Notes under the pieces: generated by a model
What the model saw: only the letters and a program-made list of their open reading frames with translations
What the model was told of the DNA's origin: nothing
Database searches by the model: none
DNA from: Candidatus Devosia symbiotica
Lineage (GTDB): Bacteria; Pseudomonadota; Alphaproteobacteria; Rhizobiales; Devosiaceae
Assembly (NCBI GenBank): GCA_025050575.1
Contig: JALBVE010000006.1
Coordinates: 1-54,245 of the forward strand
Direction of reading: 5' to 3'
Length of the DNA stretch: 54,245 nucleotides
Translations under genes and position numbers: made by a program
Part shown: positions 1 to 12,211 of the stretch, piece after piece
How positions within the stretch are numbered: position 1 is the first letter of the stretch
Layout: each line of letters starts with the position of its first letter

Positions 1-341
1 GGGGGGCTTTTATTGCAGTTTGTCCCCGCTATCCACATAATGAGCTTACTCTTGGTTGGCGAAACGATCCGTCGCACTATTAAACCTTGTGATTTCTTGC
101 GTTGACGCATCGTTTGAATCGGCAGATATTTTTGACAGGTCCGCAGCATTGTCTACCGGGAGCCGAAGCTCCCTGCCGAGAGCGCCGGCATCAGACTAGC
201 TCCAGACAAGGACACAGGCAAGTTTCTTTTGAGCCAGGTCACGGGCTCGGTTGGTGAAGCGTCAATACAGATTTGAATGAGAAGCCGGGTTTCGGCCCGT
301 GGGCACTACTGTGTCCGTCATATTGGGGACTTAAGACGACT
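1..341. other. leader region of nrdJ, no gene seen
   Basis: No coding remnant is recognised. Just before the nrdJ start lie two small inverted repeats: GCCG-GGTTT-CGGC near 280-292 and GGGCAC-TACT-GTGTCC near 301-316. They could fold in the mRNA leader. I could not place the conserved cobalamin-riboswitch boxes in the right order, so no riboswitch is claimed. Confidence 0.35.
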
Positions 342-3300
342 ATGCGCATTGAACGCCGGTTCACGAAAGCCAATGAAGACCGCTATGCCAGTCTCGAATT
401 CCGCTCGGCTACGAGCGAGATTCGTAATCCCGATGGCTCAGTCGTTTTTAAGCTCGAAGATATCGCCATTCCGACCGGCTGGAGCCAGGTCACGGCTGAC
501 ATCATTGCCCAGAAATATTTCCGCAAGGCCGGCGTCGCCAAGGCGCTCAAAAAGGTCGAAGAAAACTCGGTGCCGAGCTGGCTGTGGCGCTCCGTCCCTG
601 ACGAAGCTGCGCTCGCCAAGCTGCCCGAGGCCGAACGCTATGGTTCAGAAATGGACAGCCGCCAGGTGTTTGATCGCTTGGCCGGCACCTGGGCTTATTG
701 GGGCTGGAAGGGCGGCTATTTTGACGCTGAAGAAGATGCTCGCACCTTCTTTGACGAACTGGCCTATATGTTGGCCAGCCAACGTGTGGCACCCAATAGC
801 CCGCAATGGTTCAATACCGGCCTGCACTGGGCCTATGGCATTGATGGCCCTGGCCAGGGCCATTTCTATGTCGACCCCTTCACCCACAAGCTGGTGAGTT
901 CCAAGAGCTCCTATGAGCACCCGCAGCCGCATGCCTGCTTCATCCAGTCGGTCAGCGATGATCTAGTCAATGAAAACGGCATCATGGACCTCTGGGTCCG
1001 CGAAGCACGGCTGTTCAAATATGGCTCTGGCACCGGCACCAATTTCTCGGCTCTGCGCGGCTCGGGTGAACGGCTTTCGGGCGGCGGACAATCCTCGGGT
1101 CCGATGAGCTTCCTCAAGATCGGCGACCGGGCTGCCGGCGCCATCAAGTCGGGTGGCACTACCCGACGCGCCGCCAAGATGGTGGTGCTCGATATCGATC
1201 ACCCCGATGTCGAGGAATATATCAACTGGAAAGTCAAAGAGGAGCAGAAGGTTGCCGCTCTGGTGAGCGGCTCCAAGTTGATCTCAAAACATCTCAAGAT
1301 GATCATGAAGGCCGCCGTCAACTGCGAAGGCAGCGGCCACGACTGCTTTGACGTGGCCATGAACCCCGCCCTCAAGCGCGAAGTGCGTGCTGCCAAGAAA
1401 GCCCTGGTGCCAGAGAACTACATTTTCCGCGTCATCCAGTTCGCCAGGCAGGGCTACAAGGACATCGAATTCCCGGTCTATGACACCGATTGGGATAGCG
1501 AAGCCTATCTCACCGTGTCGGGCCAGAATTCGAACAATTCTGTCCGCGTCACCGACGATTTCCTGCGCGCCGTTGAAGGCGATGGCGACTGGGATCTGAA
1601 GGCCCGCCAGTCGGGCAAGGTGACCAAGACCCTCAAGGCCCGCGATCTGTGGGAACAGGTGGGCTATGCCGCCTGGGCTTCGGCTGATCCGGGGATCCAG
1701 TATCACACTACCATCAATGAGTGGCACACCAGCCCCGAAGCTGGTCCGATCAATGCATCGAACCCCTGCTCGGAATATATGTTCCTTGATGACACCGCCT
1801 GCAATCTGGCCTCGGTCAATCTGCTGCCCTATCGCAACGAGGACGGCTCGTTCGATACCGCTGCCTATGAGCACACCGTGCGCCTCTGGACCATCGTCCT
1901 CGAAATCTCGGTGATGATGGCGCAGTTCCCCTCTAGGGCGATTGCAGAACGTTCGTTCGAATACCGCACGCTGGGCATTGGCCATGCTAATATTGGCGGC
2001 TTCCTGATGACCTCGGGCATTCCCTACGACTCCAAGGAAGGCCGCGCCATTGCCGCCGCCGTCACCGCCATCATGACTGGCGTGAGCTATGCCACCTCGG
2101 CCGAAATGGCCAAGGAGCTAGGCCCGTTCAAGGATTACAAGCGCAATGCCAAGCACATGCTGCGCGTCATCCGCAATCATCGCAATGCTGCCCATGGCCA
2201 TGCCGAAGGCTACGAAAATCTCTCGATCAAGCCAGTGCCGCTCGACCATGCCAGCCTGATCGACAGCGAATTGAGTGCCCGCGCCAAACTAGCCTGGGAC
2301 AATGCCCTAGCGCTGGGCGAGAAGTATGGCTTCCGTAACGCTCAGGTTTCGGTTATCGCCCCCACCGGCACGATTGGCCTGGTGATGGATTGCGACACCA
2401 CTGGCATCGAGCCCGATTTCGCTCTGGTCAAATTCAAGAAGCTGGCCGGCGGCGGCTATTTTAAGATCATTAACCGGGCGGTCCCTCCTGCCCTGCGCAC
2501 GCTGGGCTATTCGGAATCCGACATTGCCGAGATCGAGGCCTATGCAGTCGGCCATGGCAATCTCAACCAGGCACCCGGCGTCAACCCATCGACGCTCAAG
2601 GCCAAGGGCTTTACCGACGAAAAAATCACCGCGCTCAATGCCGCGACCGCCTCGGCCTTTGACATCAAGTTCATCTTTAACAAGTGGACCCTGGGTGCGG
2701 ACTTCCTCAAGAGCCTGGGTGTCAGTGACGAGCAGCTCAACGATTTTACTTTCGAAGTGCTACCCTTCCTGGGCTTCTCCAAACAGGACATCGAGGCCGC
2801 CAATACCCATGTCTGTGGCGCGATGACGCTCGAAGGCGCCCCGCACCTTAAACCCGAGCATCTGCCGGTATTCGATTGCGCCGCCCCCTGCGGCAAGATC
2901 GGCAAGCGCTCGCTCTCGATTAAAAGCCACATCCTGATGATGGCGGCGGCGCAGCCCTTCATCTCGGGCGCGATTTCCAAAACCATCAACATGCCCAACG
3001 ATGCCACCGTCGAAGATGTCAAGCAGGCCTATATGCTCAGCTGGCGCCTCGCGCTCAAGGCCAATGCGCTTTATCGCGATGGCTCCAAGCTCAGCCAGCC
3101 GCTGAATTCTTCGGTGCTGGCAGCAGCCGAGGAGGATGAAGACGAGGATCGGGCTGAGGAAATGGCCGCCATGCCGGCTGCTGCCCGCGTGCCGCATGTG
3201 GCCGAAAAGATCGTCGAGCGCATCGTTGAAACCATCATCCGCGACCGCGAAAAAATACCGGATCGCCGCAAGGGCTATACTCAGAAGGCCGTGGTCGGTG

Positions 3301-4055
3301 GCCACAAGGTCTATCTGCGTACCGGCGAATATGATGATGGCCGTCTTGGCGAAATCTTCATCGACATGCACAAGGAAGGCGCCGCCTTCCGCGCAATGAT
3401 GAACAATTTCGCCATCGCCATTTCCCTAGGCCTGCAATATGGCGTGCCGCTGGACGAATATGTGGAGGCCTTCACCTTCACCCGCTTCGAGCCCGCAGGC
3501 ATGGTCATGGGCAATGACCGGATCAAGAACGCAACCTCGATCCTCGATTACGTGTTCCGCGAATTGGCCGTCTCCTATCTCGACCGCGACGACCTGGCCC
3601 ACGTCAATCCGGAAAGCCCGACCTCGCTGGGCAAGGGTGCCGACAAGGACAAGGCTGGCCGTTCGACCGCTGCCGCCCCTGCTTCAATGGAGGCTGATCG
3701 CTTTGTCTCGCGCGGCATGACTCGTGGCCGTGTCACCAATAAGAGCCTAATGATCGTCTCAGGCGATCACCATCTAAATCCGGTGCAGGCGATGCAGACC
3801 TCAACCGTGACGGCACTCAAGGCCGCGACGGCCCTAAAGACCGAAATCCAACTGGCCCCCACCGCCTTCCCGGCTGCTGAATTTAGCCCGATCCTGAGCC
3901 CGTCACCGAGCAAGGACTCAGGCCTGCTGCGCGCCGAAGCCCAGATGAAGGGCTATACTGGCGACCAGTGCACCGAGTGCCATAACTTTACGATGGTCCG
4001 GAACGGCACATGCCTGAAGTGCGACACTTGCGGAACGACGACTGGGTGCTCATAG
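342..4055 (+). CDS. nrdJ: adenosylcobalamin-dependent (class II) ribonucleoside-diphosphate reductase
   Basis: Reduces ribonucleotides to deoxyribonucleotides by thiyl-radical chemistry with vitamin B12 as cofactor, supplying DNA precursors without oxygen or an iron subunit. The protein is 1237 residues, the usual size of the long alphaproteobacterial form. Visible landmarks are the conserved N-terminus [11 protein letters not shown], the active-site stretch NPCSEYMF at about residue 473, APTGTIG at about 672, a TSCPD-type C-terminal domain (about 990-1100), and the redox Cys tail CTECHNF...CLKCDTCG from about 1209. The frame stays open to 273, but I place the start at 342 because homologues begin at MRIERR and the 23 residues upstream resemble nothing. 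No NrdR box or clear cobalamin riboswitch is visible upstream. The stop is TAG. No other reductase is visible in this window. Confidence 0.97.
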   Translation: MRIERRFTKANEDRYASLEFRSATSEIRNPDGSVVFKLEDIAIPTGWSQVTADIIAQKYFRKAGVAKALKKVEENSVPSWLWRSVPDEAALAKLPEAERYGSEMDSRQVFDRLAGTWAYWGWKGGYFDAEEDARTFFDELAYMLASQRVAPNSPQWFNTGLHWAYGIDGPGQGHFYVDPFTHKLVSSKSSYEHPQPHACFIQSVSDDLVNENGIMDLWVREARLFKYGSGTGTNFSALRGSGERLSGGGQSSGPMSFLKIGDRAAGAIKSGGTTRRAAKMVVLDIDHPDVEEYINWKVKEEQKVAALVSGSKLISKHLKMIMKAAVNCEGSGHDCFDVAMNPALKREVRAAKKALVPENYIFRVIQFARQGYKDIEFPVYDTDWDSEAYLTVSGQNSNNSVRVTDDFLRAVEGDGDWDLKARQSGKVTKTLKARDLWEQVGYAAWASADPGIQYHTTINEWHTSPEAGPINASNPCSEYMFLDDTACNLASVNLLPYRNEDGSFDTAAYEHTVRLWTIVLEISVMMAQFPSRAIAERSFEYRTLGIGHANIGGFLMTSGIPYDSKEGRAIAAAVTAIMTGVSYATSAEMAKELGPFKDYKRNAKHMLRVIRNHRNAAHGHAEGYENLSIKPVPLDHASLIDSELSARAKLAWDNALALGEKYGFRNAQVSVIAPTGTIGLVMDCDTTGIEPDFALVKFKKLAGGGYFKIINRAVPPALRTLGYSESDIAEIEAYAVGHGNLNQAPGVNPSTLKAKGFTDEKITALNAATASAFDIKFIFNKWTLGADFLKSLGVSDEQLNDFTFEVLPFLGFSKQDIEAANTHVCGAMTLEGAPHLKPEHLPVFDCAAPCGKIGKRSLSIKSHILMMAAAQPFISGAISKTINMPNDATVEDVKQAYMLSWRLALKANALYRDGSKLSQPLNSSVLAAAEEDEDEDRAEEMAAMPAAARVPHVAEKIVERIVETIIRDREKIPDRRKGYTQKAVVGGHKVYLRTGEYDDGRLGEIFIDMHKEGAAFRAMMNNFAIAISLGLQYGVPLDEYVEAFTFTRFEPAGMVMGNDRIKNATSILDYVFRELAVSYLDRDDLAHVNPESPTSLGKGADKDKAGRSTAAAPASMEADRFVSRGMTRGRVTNKSLMIVSGDHHLNPVQAMQTSTVTALKAATALKTEIQLAPTAFPAAEFSPILSPSPSKDSGLLRAEAQMKGYTGDQCTECHNFTMVRNGTCLKCDTCGTTTGCS

Positions 4056-4361
4056 GTATGCTGAATTGTTTGTTCCGTGTTGTCGCTGTTCATGAGGTTT
4101 GACCAGATTTTTGGCAGCATGCGCTGAGATGCAGGCAACAGAGCGCCTCAACACCAACGAGTTACGAGACAAGGTCTCGCCGCTTCTTGATTTAACTGTT
4201 GGTGAGGTACCGGCGGAGTGTGATCCGCAATTGCGACAGAGCACTATCTATTCGGAGATAGCAGTGCAATGTAACTCAGCGCCATCCAATGACCCCGTTC
4301 GTTATAAAAACTTCAATGATTTACCGAGCGTATAGGCGTCTGGATCCCACGCTGATACACA
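4056..4361. other. intergenic stretch with an unrecognised 78-codon open frame
   Basis: A TTG-started frame (4099-4335, plus strand) is open for 78 codons, including a stretch beginning NELRDKVSPLLDLTVGE. I recognise no family, see no good ribosome site, and the frame sits between a complete nrdJ and an aldo/keto reductase fragment. It is most likely debris from another decayed gene. Confidence 0.25.
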
Positions 4362-4661
4362 GCCATTTCGCGCTTCGCGCCTAATACAATTGAGGCCAAT
4401 CAGGCGCTCATAGAGTTCATCCGCTCCATAGACGCTCGCCACGACGCGTCGCTGGCACGTGTCGCGCTAGCATGGCTACTCACTCAGAGACCCTGGATCG
4501 TGCCGCTGTTTAGCACGCGCAACCTCGAATGTTTTGAGGAAAACGTCCGGGTGTTGAACGTTACCCTGACTTGAGCCAATCTCGATGAGATCGAGTCAGC
4601 TAACTTTCGTATATAGGGAGCTCGCTATTCGGCCGCCACAATACGGCAGGTGGGCCTGTAG
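4362..4661 (+). pseudogene. aldo/keto reductase, C-terminal remnant
   Basis: The frame around 4371-4661 reads RFAPNTIEANQALIEFI, then ALAWLLTQRPWIVPLFSTR and LEEN-like and GARY motifs. This is the C-terminal third of an NADPH-dependent aldo/keto reductase of the YhdN/AKR11 kind; the P-x-x-x-TR segment is part of the cofactor pocket. The N-terminal two thirds, including the catalytic Tyr and Lys, are missing. In-frame stops lie at 4572-4574 (TGA) and 4614-4616 (TAG); the second sits where relatives have Gln in VQGARY, so it looks like CAG to TAG. No function is expected. Confidence 0.75.
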
Positions 4662-4704
4662 CTCCCCTCCTACCACCGCAACGAGATCTGGAGTCTTGTG
4701 CGTA

Positions 4705-5686
4705 TTATCGAGCCACTCTGATCTGCAGCTTCACATCACTGGGCCTGTCCTCCACGGTCCGATCAAACGCCGCCTTGGAATTCTCGAAGACGAATGTTTC
4801 TGAGATCAGCAGCTTGAGATCGACCTTGCTCGAGGCGATCAGCGCAATGGCGCGGTCATGCCGGTGCGCGTAGCGGAATACATTCTCAATGCGCAGTTCC
4901 CGAGACGTCGGCGATATCGACCGCAACCGGCTTGACCGGCAAGCCGAAGATAACAAGGGCGCCGCTGAGACGCGGCAGCTCCATGATGGTCTTCCAGACA
5001 TGCGGAGAACCCGAACATTCGAACACTATATCGGCGCCCCAGTTGTCGGTGAGTTGGGCGACTTCCTCGACCACCTTGTCTCGAATATTGACCGGGATTA
5101 CGCCCTGATACTGCACCGCGATATCCAGCTTCGGCGGCGCCAAGTCGGCCACGATCATCCGGATGCAGTCGCCGGCCAAGGCTGCCAGGGCCACCATGGT
5201 GCCGATCGGACCGGCGCCAAGCACCAGTGCTGTATCGTCGGGTGCGATCCTGGCGTTGTTCGCCGCCTGCACCCTAATCACAAACGGCTCCACCATGGCG
5301 CCTTCGGTAAAGCTCACATAGTCGGGCAGCTTAAAGTTGTAGTGCGCCGGATGCACCACTTCTGAGGTCAGCGCGCCATGGATTGGCGGCATCATCGACA
5401 TTGTATATGCCTAGCCGGCTGGCGCGCGAATTAGGGTCGAGTGTCTTGAGATAGGTCACGCCAGTGTCAACCTCGGTCACGGTTTTGGCCGCTTCGTGCC
5501 CCAGGGCCATGGGCGCATTGACGACGAAGAGCCTGATCCTGCCAGGGGTATAATAGTGCACGTCCGAACCGCACACGCCCACAGTGTGGCTGGCGATCTT
5601 GACTAAGCCTGCCCGATGTCCAGTGGCAGGTCAATGTCGCGCAAGGCCAGCTTATGCTGGCGTTCAAGGACGAGGGCAAATGGCAT
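4705..5686 (-). pseudogene. xylitol/sorbitol-type zinc alcohol dehydrogenase, frameshifted
   Basis: Four pieces in different frames together spell a medium-chain dehydrogenase close to bacterial xylitol dehydrogenases (D-xylulose reductases). The N-terminus starts at an ATG at 5686 (MPFALVLERQ). It is followed by the zinc Cys segment [13 protein letters not shown] and GHEAA near 5490-5580, the segment [13 protein letters not shown] near 5410, the Rossmann motif LGAGPIG near 5210, and the C-terminus ending in KLQIRVAR with TAA at 4705. At least three frameshifts separate them, and about ten residues around the usual VGDRV loop are gone. It would have oxidised a polyol with NAD, a catabolic role this lineage seems to have lost. 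Confidence 0.85.
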
Positions 5687-5711
5687 GTAGATGTGCTCCG
5701 AACGAGTGTGA

Positions 5712-5872
5712 TCAGCGAGTGATATTGATCGAGCGTCGAAATTCGCGTGGCGTGAGCCCATCTTTCCGAAGAAAAGGGTGATTGAAGTTGGAGGTATTCG
5801 TGAATCCACTCTCAAAGCCGATTTCTGAGATGATCATGTCCCTGGTCGTGGTGTAGCTGAGATAAACCTGCG
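5712..5872 (-). pseudogene. AraC-family regulator, C-terminal helix-turn-helix remnant
   Basis: Read leftward, the segment gives YQRAQVYLSY, then ISEIGFESGFTNTSNFNHPF and LTPREFRRS, ending in a TGA at 5712-5714. This matches the second helix-turn-helix of AraC-type activators (GF-x-S-x-x-F-x-x-x-F then G-x-TP-x-x-FR). Upstream the frame breaks quickly and the effector domain is not found. It lies just before the dead xylitol dehydrogenase on the same strand, so it may have been its regulator (inference). Confidence 0.7.
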
Positions 5873-6247
5873 CACGCTGGTATGAAGAAGACCCCTGACG
5901 CCGATATTCTGCGCACTAGCAAGGCTGTTGCCGACTCGAACACAACGATGAATGGGCCGTCCTAGCGCGTCAGATACCATGATGCTGGAATCCGTCGCTC
6001 CATTGAGCTGATGATCCCCTCATCAGCTTGTCGGCAGTCCCTGCACGCTGACTAGCCTTAGTTATACCACGCCAAAGGGCGGGGTTGGGGGGGGATGCAA
6101 TTCATAATCTCTATAGCGGAACTTAAGTCGCATGGTCGATCCAATCTCTCCACTTAGCTCATACTCGCCGGGAAATGGACTCAGGTCGCGGACGTACTTC
6201 ATTCGGCGCAAATGGCGCGATAGCCTCGCGAACAGGAGAATCAATGC
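5873..6247. other. spacer upstream of recG, no gene recognised
   Basis: No frame here resembles a known protein. In related genomes sdhE (succinate dehydrogenase assembly factor) often neighbours recG, but I could not find its sequence. A G-rich run at about 6074-6094 resembles one arm of a palindromic intergenic repeat. Confidence 0.3.
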
Positions 6248-8356
6248 GTGTCTCGCCCTGATAGCCTTTCGCCGCTATTCCGCTCGCTGCACTCGATCAA
6301 GGGTGTCGGCGACAAACTTGCCGCGCTGCTAACCAGATTTTTTGGAACGCCTGACGGGCAAGAGGCAATTGCTCTTGATATCCTGATGCACATGCCAGCA
6401 GGTGTGGTCGATCGCCGCCGTCAGGTCGATATTGCCGAGGCCTATTTCAATCAAATCGTGACTCTGCTGCTTCATATCGACCGGCACCAGCCGTCGCCAC
6501 AAGGCAAACCGCATGTGCCGCACCGGGTGTTTGCGCATGACGAAACTGGTGAGATGCAGTTGGTATTCTTTCGAGTCCAGGGCGGATGGGTTGAAAAGGC
6601 CCTGCCGATTGGGGAGAAACGCTATGTATCGGGCACGATAGGCGTTTTTAATGGCAAGAAGCAGATCACCCATCCCGATTACATTATCGAACCGGACAAG
6701 TTTGCCACCCTACCCCTGGTCGAGCCAGTCTATCCGCTCACCCAGGGTCTGAGTTCCAAAGCATTGGCCAAGCTGGTGCGGCAAGTACTTGAGAGCCTGC
6801 CGGATATCCCCGAATGGATTGACCCGGCTACAATGGCGCAACGCCGATGGCCAGGATTTGCCGATGCCATGCGCATGGTGCATTTGCCGGCTAGTCCGGA
6901 CGAAACCCAGCTCTGGGCCCCTGCCCGCCAACGCCTTGCCTATGATGAATATTTCGTCGGTCAGCTCACCCTGCAGCTGATCCGCTCCACCGTGGTCGCG
7001 GACCGCGGAATCAGCCGCACATTTACCGGTGAGGTGACACTCAAGGTTAGTAGTCTGTTACCCTTTTCGCTCACTAAAGGGCAATTGGCGGCAATCGATG
7101 AAATTCGCGCCGATCTGGCCTCACCCAACCGGATGTCGCGCCTGCTGCAGGGCGATGTTGGTGCCGGCAAGACGATCGTCGCCCTGATGGCCATGGCGGC
7201 TATGGTCGAGAGTGGGGCGCAATCAGCCATGATGGCACCAACCGAATTACTAGCAGCCCAGCACTTTAAGACTCTCAAGCCCTTGTGCGACGCGGCCGGA
7301 CTGGGCTGCGAACTGCTCACCGGAAAGCTGCCTGTAGCCAAGCGCCGCGCCAAACTGGCGGGAATCGCCAGTGGCACCACCGACATCGTCGTGGGCACCC
7401 ACGCACTGTTCCAGTCCGGCGTCGAGTTTCATAATCTGGGCCTGACCGTGGTGGATGAACAGCATCGCTTTGGCGTGCACCAACGCCTGGCGCTGTCCGA
7501 CAAGGACCAGCACACCGATCTGCTGGTGATGACCGCCACACCGATCCCACGCACCCTGGTGCTCACTCATTTCGGTGACATGGAGGTCAGTGTTTTGCGC
7601 GAAAAGCCTAAGGGCCGCCAACCTATTGATACGGCTGTACTTTCCATTGGTGAATATGATCGAGTAGTCAGCCGGCTGCAGGCGCGGTTGGACGATGGTG
7701 CACAGGCGTTCTGGGTGTGCCCGCTGGTCGAGGAGAGCGAACATCTCAATGTCATGGCTGCCAAGGATCGCTTTGCCGAATTGCAAAAGGTCTTTGCCGA
7801 CCAGATTGCGCTGATGCATGGCCAGATGAGCGCAGCGGCCAAGCAGGCAGTGATGACGCGCTTTGCCGCCAACGAACTCAAGCTGCTAGTAGCCACCACC
7901 GTCATCGAGGTGGGTGTGGATGTGCCCAACGCCTCGATTATGATCATCGAGCACGCTGAACGCTTTGGCCTGGCGCAATTGCACCAGTTGCGCGGCCGCG
8001 TCGGTCGGGGGAGCACGCGTTCCTCATGCCTGCTGCTCTACAAGGGCAATCTGAGCGAAACCGCTAAGGCTCGACTCGATACCATCAAATCTACTGAGGA
8101 CGGCTTTGTCATCGCCGAGCGCGACCTGGAACTGCGCGGCCAGGGCGATGTGCTGGGAATACGACAGTCGGGCATGCCCGGTTATCGTCTGGCGGTGCCC
8201 GACGTGCACCAGTACCTGCTTGATTTCGCCCATGACGACGCCAAGGCCCTGCTGGCACGCAATCCCGGTCTCAGCGGCCCCAATGACGAAGCCGCCCGCA
8301 CTGCGCTCTATCTCTTCCGCAAGGATCTAGCTATCCCGCTGATCCGGGCTGGCTAA
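6248..8356 (+). CDS. recG: ATP-dependent DNA helicase RecG
   Basis: Remodels stalled replication forks and branch-migrates Holliday junctions. The 702-residue protein has the wedge (OB-fold) domain in the first 200 or so residues with LHSIKGVGDKLA at the start, then helicase motifs: Walker A GDVGAGKT at about 300, the RecG/Mfd DEAD-box variant DEQHRFG at about 402, TATPIPRT at about 425, and the C-terminal motif QLHQLRGRVGRG at about 580. The start is a GTG with GGAG about nine bases upstream; the overlapping ATG at 6244 is in another frame and stops after five codons. Length is normal and the frame is intact. It converges on glmS with 25 bases between them. Confidence 0.97.
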   Translation: MSRPDSLSPLFRSLHSIKGVGDKLAALLTRFFGTPDGQEAIALDILMHMPAGVVDRRRQVDIAEAYFNQIVTLLLHIDRHQPSPQGKPHVPHRVFAHDETGEMQLVFFRVQGGWVEKALPIGEKRYVSGTIGVFNGKKQITHPDYIIEPDKFATLPLVEPVYPLTQGLSSKALAKLVRQVLESLPDIPEWIDPATMAQRRWPGFADAMRMVHLPASPDETQLWAPARQRLAYDEYFVGQLTLQLIRSTVVADRGISRTFTGEVTLKVSSLLPFSLTKGQLAAIDEIRADLASPNRMSRLLQGDVGAGKTIVALMAMAAMVESGAQSAMMAPTELLAAQHFKTLKPLCDAAGLGCELLTGKLPVAKRRAKLAGIASGTTDIVVGTHALFQSGVEFHNLGLTVVDEQHRFGVHQRLALSDKDQHTDLLVMTATPIPRTLVLTHFGDMEVSVLREKPKGRQPIDTAVLSIGEYDRVVSRLQARLDDGAQAFWVCPLVEESEHLNVMAAKDRFAELQKVFADQIALMHGQMSAAAKQAVMTRFAANELKLLVATTVIEVGVDVPNASIMIIEHAERFGLAQLHQLRGRVGRGSTRSSCLLLYKGNLSETAKARLDTIKSTEDGFVIAERDLELRGQGDVLGIRQSGMPGYRLAVPDVHQYLLDFAHDDAKALLARNPGLSGPNDEAARTALYLFRKDLAIPLIRAG

Positions 8357-8358
8357 TT

Positions 8359-8378
8359 GCGCCGCCTGGATTCGGCGC
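8359..8378. terminator. hairpin between convergent recG and glmS
   Basis: Perfect six-pair stem GCGCCG / CGGCGC with an eight-base loop, directly after the recG stop and before the glmS stop on the other strand. There is no long T run, so termination would be weak or factor-assisted; the position suits a bidirectional terminator. Confidence 0.5.
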
Positions 8379-8381
8379 GCT

Positions 8382-10208
<1,827 letters not shown>

Positions 10209-10210
10209 GA

Positions 10211-11566
10211 CTAGAGGTCCTTCTTGCTGAATTTTTTGGCCTTGGCGGCCGCGAAGACTATCTTAGCACGGCCTGGTTTGTTGATCTGGCGGCCACGGCC
10301 CAGTGCCAAGGCGTCGGCCTCGACGTTCTCGGTGATTATACTGCCGCCGGCAACCAGGGCCCCGGCCCCGATGGTGACCGGCGCCACTAGTGAGGCATTG
10401 GAGCCAATAAACGCATTGTCGCCAATTATAGTCTGATGCTTATTGTAGCCGTCGTAATTGACGGTAATGACGCCGGCGCCGACATTGACCTCGGCACCAA
10501 CACTAGCATCGCCGATATAGCTGAGATGGCTGATCTTGGCATCCTTGCCGATCTGAGCCTGCTTGATCTCGACAAAATTGCCGATTTTAGCGCCTTCGGC
10601 CAGATCGGCACCCGGACGCAGCCGCGCAAACGGACCCACCGAGACGTTGGGGCCGATATGGGCGCCCTCGATATGACTGAAGGCGTGGATCACCGCACCG
10701 CTGTCAATTCTGACGCCCGGGCCGAACACCACATTGGGTTCAATGGTGACGTCCTGCGCAATTTCGGTATCGTAGGAAAACCAAACGCTCTGGGGATCGT
10801 GCAGAGTGACGCCGGCCTTCATGAAGTCTTCGCGTCGGACGCCCTGAAACAGGCTTTCAGCGCAAGCCAGCTGGCTGCGGTCATTGACACCAATAACATC
10901 ATCTTCGGGAGCGACACCAAAACCGACTTTCTTGCCAGCCTTGTTGGCCAGTCCGACCAGGTCTCCCAGGTAGTATTCGCTCTGAACATTGTCGTTACCG
11001 ACCTTATCGATAAGGTCACGGAAGACGTCGGCGCGGAAGGCCAGGATGCAGGCATTGCACAGTCGGATGCGCCGTTCTTCTTCGCTTGCGTCCTTGTGCT
11101 CGCGAATCTCTAGCAAAGTTTCACCGTCTGTGATGAATCGACCATAGCCGGTCGGATCCTTGGGCTCAAACCCCAGAATGGCTATATCGAGGCCGGCATC
11201 AAGCCTATCCAACACAACCCGAAAATTCTCGCCACGCAGGCGTGGATGATCGCCATAAACCACGGCCACATAGCCCTGCGCTGTTGCGAACAGTTCGCGC
11301 GCCATCGAGGCGGCATGAGCCGTGCCTTTGGCCTTAGTCTGTTCGAAATGCACCACATCGGGCTGTATTGCCGTCACCGCCTGCCGAATGGCACCGTGGT
11401 GTGGGCCGGTCACCAGAGCGATGCGGGTTGACCCTGCGTCATGGGCAGCTCGCGTGACGTGCCCAATGATGGGCAACCCGCCAACCTGATGCAAAACCTT
11501 GGGTAGGGTGGAGCGCATACGAGTGCCCTCGCCGGCCGCCAGAATGATCGACAGCAATTCCGTCAT
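10211..11566 (-). CDS. glmU: bifunctional GlmU: glucosamine-1-phosphate acetyltransferase / GlcNAc-1-phosphate uridylyltransferase
   Basis: Carries out the last two steps to UDP-GlcNAc. The N-terminal nucleotidyltransferase half shows LAAGEGTRMRS near residue 10 and VYGDHPRL; the C-terminal half is a left-handed beta-helix of hexapeptide repeats (for example IGNFVEIKQAQIG and NVGAGVITVNYDG, the acetyltransferase active-site region). I start at the ATG at 11566 (MTELLSIILAAG; 451 residues) because GGAG sits eight bases upstream and homologues begin there; the frame extends 27 codons further without family resemblance. glmU and glmS form a tight pair, placing both enzymes of UDP-GlcNAc supply under one transcript. 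Confidence 0.96.
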   Translation of the reverse strand: MTELLSIILAAGEGTRMRSTLPKVLHQVGGLPIIGHVTRAAHDAGSTRIALVTGPHHGAIRQAVTAIQPDVVHFEQTKAKGTAHAASMARELFATAQGYVAVVYGDHPRLRGENFRVVLDRLDAGLDIAILGFEPKDPTGYGRFITDGETLLEIREHKDASEEERRIRLCNACILAFRADVFRDLIDKVGNDNVQSEYYLGDLVGLANKAGKKVGFGVAPEDDVIGVNDRSQLACAESLFQGVRREDFMKAGVTLHDPQSVWFSYDTEIAQDVTIEPNVVFGPGVRIDSGAVIHAFSHIEGAHIGPNVSVGPFARLRPGADLAEGAKIGNFVEIKQAQIGKDAKISHLSYIGDASVGAEVNVGAGVITVNYDGYNKHQTIIGDNAFIGSNASLVAPVTIGAGALVAGGSIITENVEADALALGRGRQINKPGRAKIVFAAAKAKKFSKKDL

Positions 11567-12042
11567 GGTTTTCTCCACTGCACACCCTCTAATCGTGCGC
11601 ATCTTCACAGATTTATAGCAACCAAGAGGTGACGAACCCCTAATCATGGCCGCATGACTTTTACGTATGCAATATATGATTCGATTGCGCTATCGGGCTT
11701 TTTGATATTGGCCAAGGCATTCGAACAGTTCCGACAGTCGTACGTAACCATTTTGGGGCATCGTGGCGCTGATCTTTGGCGCCGCCGCGGCGTTAGAGGG
11801 CTAATATTTCTGCCGTGATCTCTTCAAGCATATGGAGTGGGTTGCACAAGACGCGAATTAAAGGTGCCTCCGTCGATCGGCTGCGTCTATAAGGTCGACG
11901 ACCTGCACGAATAGATCCTGCAGTTGAAACGCGACAATACTGTGTTGTCCACAAGTTTTGCGCTTGGGCGGATTTCGATTTCGTGCCTGCCCATGCCATT
12001 TGCCAGCACGCCGTTGAGCTATTGAGAACGGCGCAATTGCGG
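11567..12042. other. decayed intergenic region upstream of glmU
   Basis: No intact gene. A short plus-strand frame from an ATG at 11654 (beginning MTFTYAIYDS and containing AKAFEQFRQ, stopping at 11816) faintly recalls the start of HAD-family phosphatases, which in relatives can stand divergently from glmU; the DGT active-site motif is absent. The rest is broken by stops in all frames. The region must also hold the glmU promoter, which I could not place. Confidence 0.3.
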
Positions 12043-12070
12043 TTGACAGTGTGGGGAACGTAGCTATGTT
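12043..12070 (+). promoter_or_regulatory. sigma-70-type promoter for tRNA-Lys
   Basis: TTGACA at 12043-12048 and TATGTT at 12065-12070, separated by 16 bases, ending about 33 bases before the mature tRNA. The match to the housekeeping consensus and the placement make this the likely tRNA promoter. Confidence 0.65.
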
Positions 12071-12103
12071 CCGCCGCGACGCTCACAGCGTCAATCTTGG
12101 TGC

Positions 12104-12178
12104 GTGCCGGTAGCTCAGTGGTAGAGCGTTCGACTTTTAATCGAATGGTCGAGGGTTCGACCCCCTCCCGGCATACCA
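12104..12178 (+). tRNA. tRNA-Lys (UUU anticodon), CCA encoded
   Basis: A full cloverleaf can be drawn: seven-pair acceptor stem GTGCCGG with CCGGCAT, D arm GCTC..GAGC, anticodon arm TTCGA-CTTTTAA-TCGAA with anticodon TTT, T arm GAGGG-TTCGACC-CCCTC, discriminator A and an encoded CCA. It decodes AAA and, by wobble, AAG. The first acceptor pair is G-U. It stands alone, followed 33 bases later by a small membrane-protein gene on the same strand. Confidence 0.95.
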
Positions 12179-12211
12179 GGCTTTCTTCCTTCATCTGATC
12201 GGGCCCCTGCA

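Noticed and set aside
180-341. Cobalamin riboswitch upstream of the B12-dependent nrdJ
   Set aside because: Some GC-rich hairpins and an ACTACTGTG stretch recall it, but the conserved boxes cannot be placed in the right order and the B12 box is not seen.
1284-1985. A 233-codon frame antisense to nrdJ, and a 225-codon frame antisense to glmU (10436-11113)
   Set aside because: Both lie fully inside well-supported genes and show no family features; codon-phase shadows explain them.
11940-11960. DnaA-box-like TTGTCCACA near 11944
   Set aside because: A single site with one mismatch and no cluster or AT-rich element; not enough for an origin.
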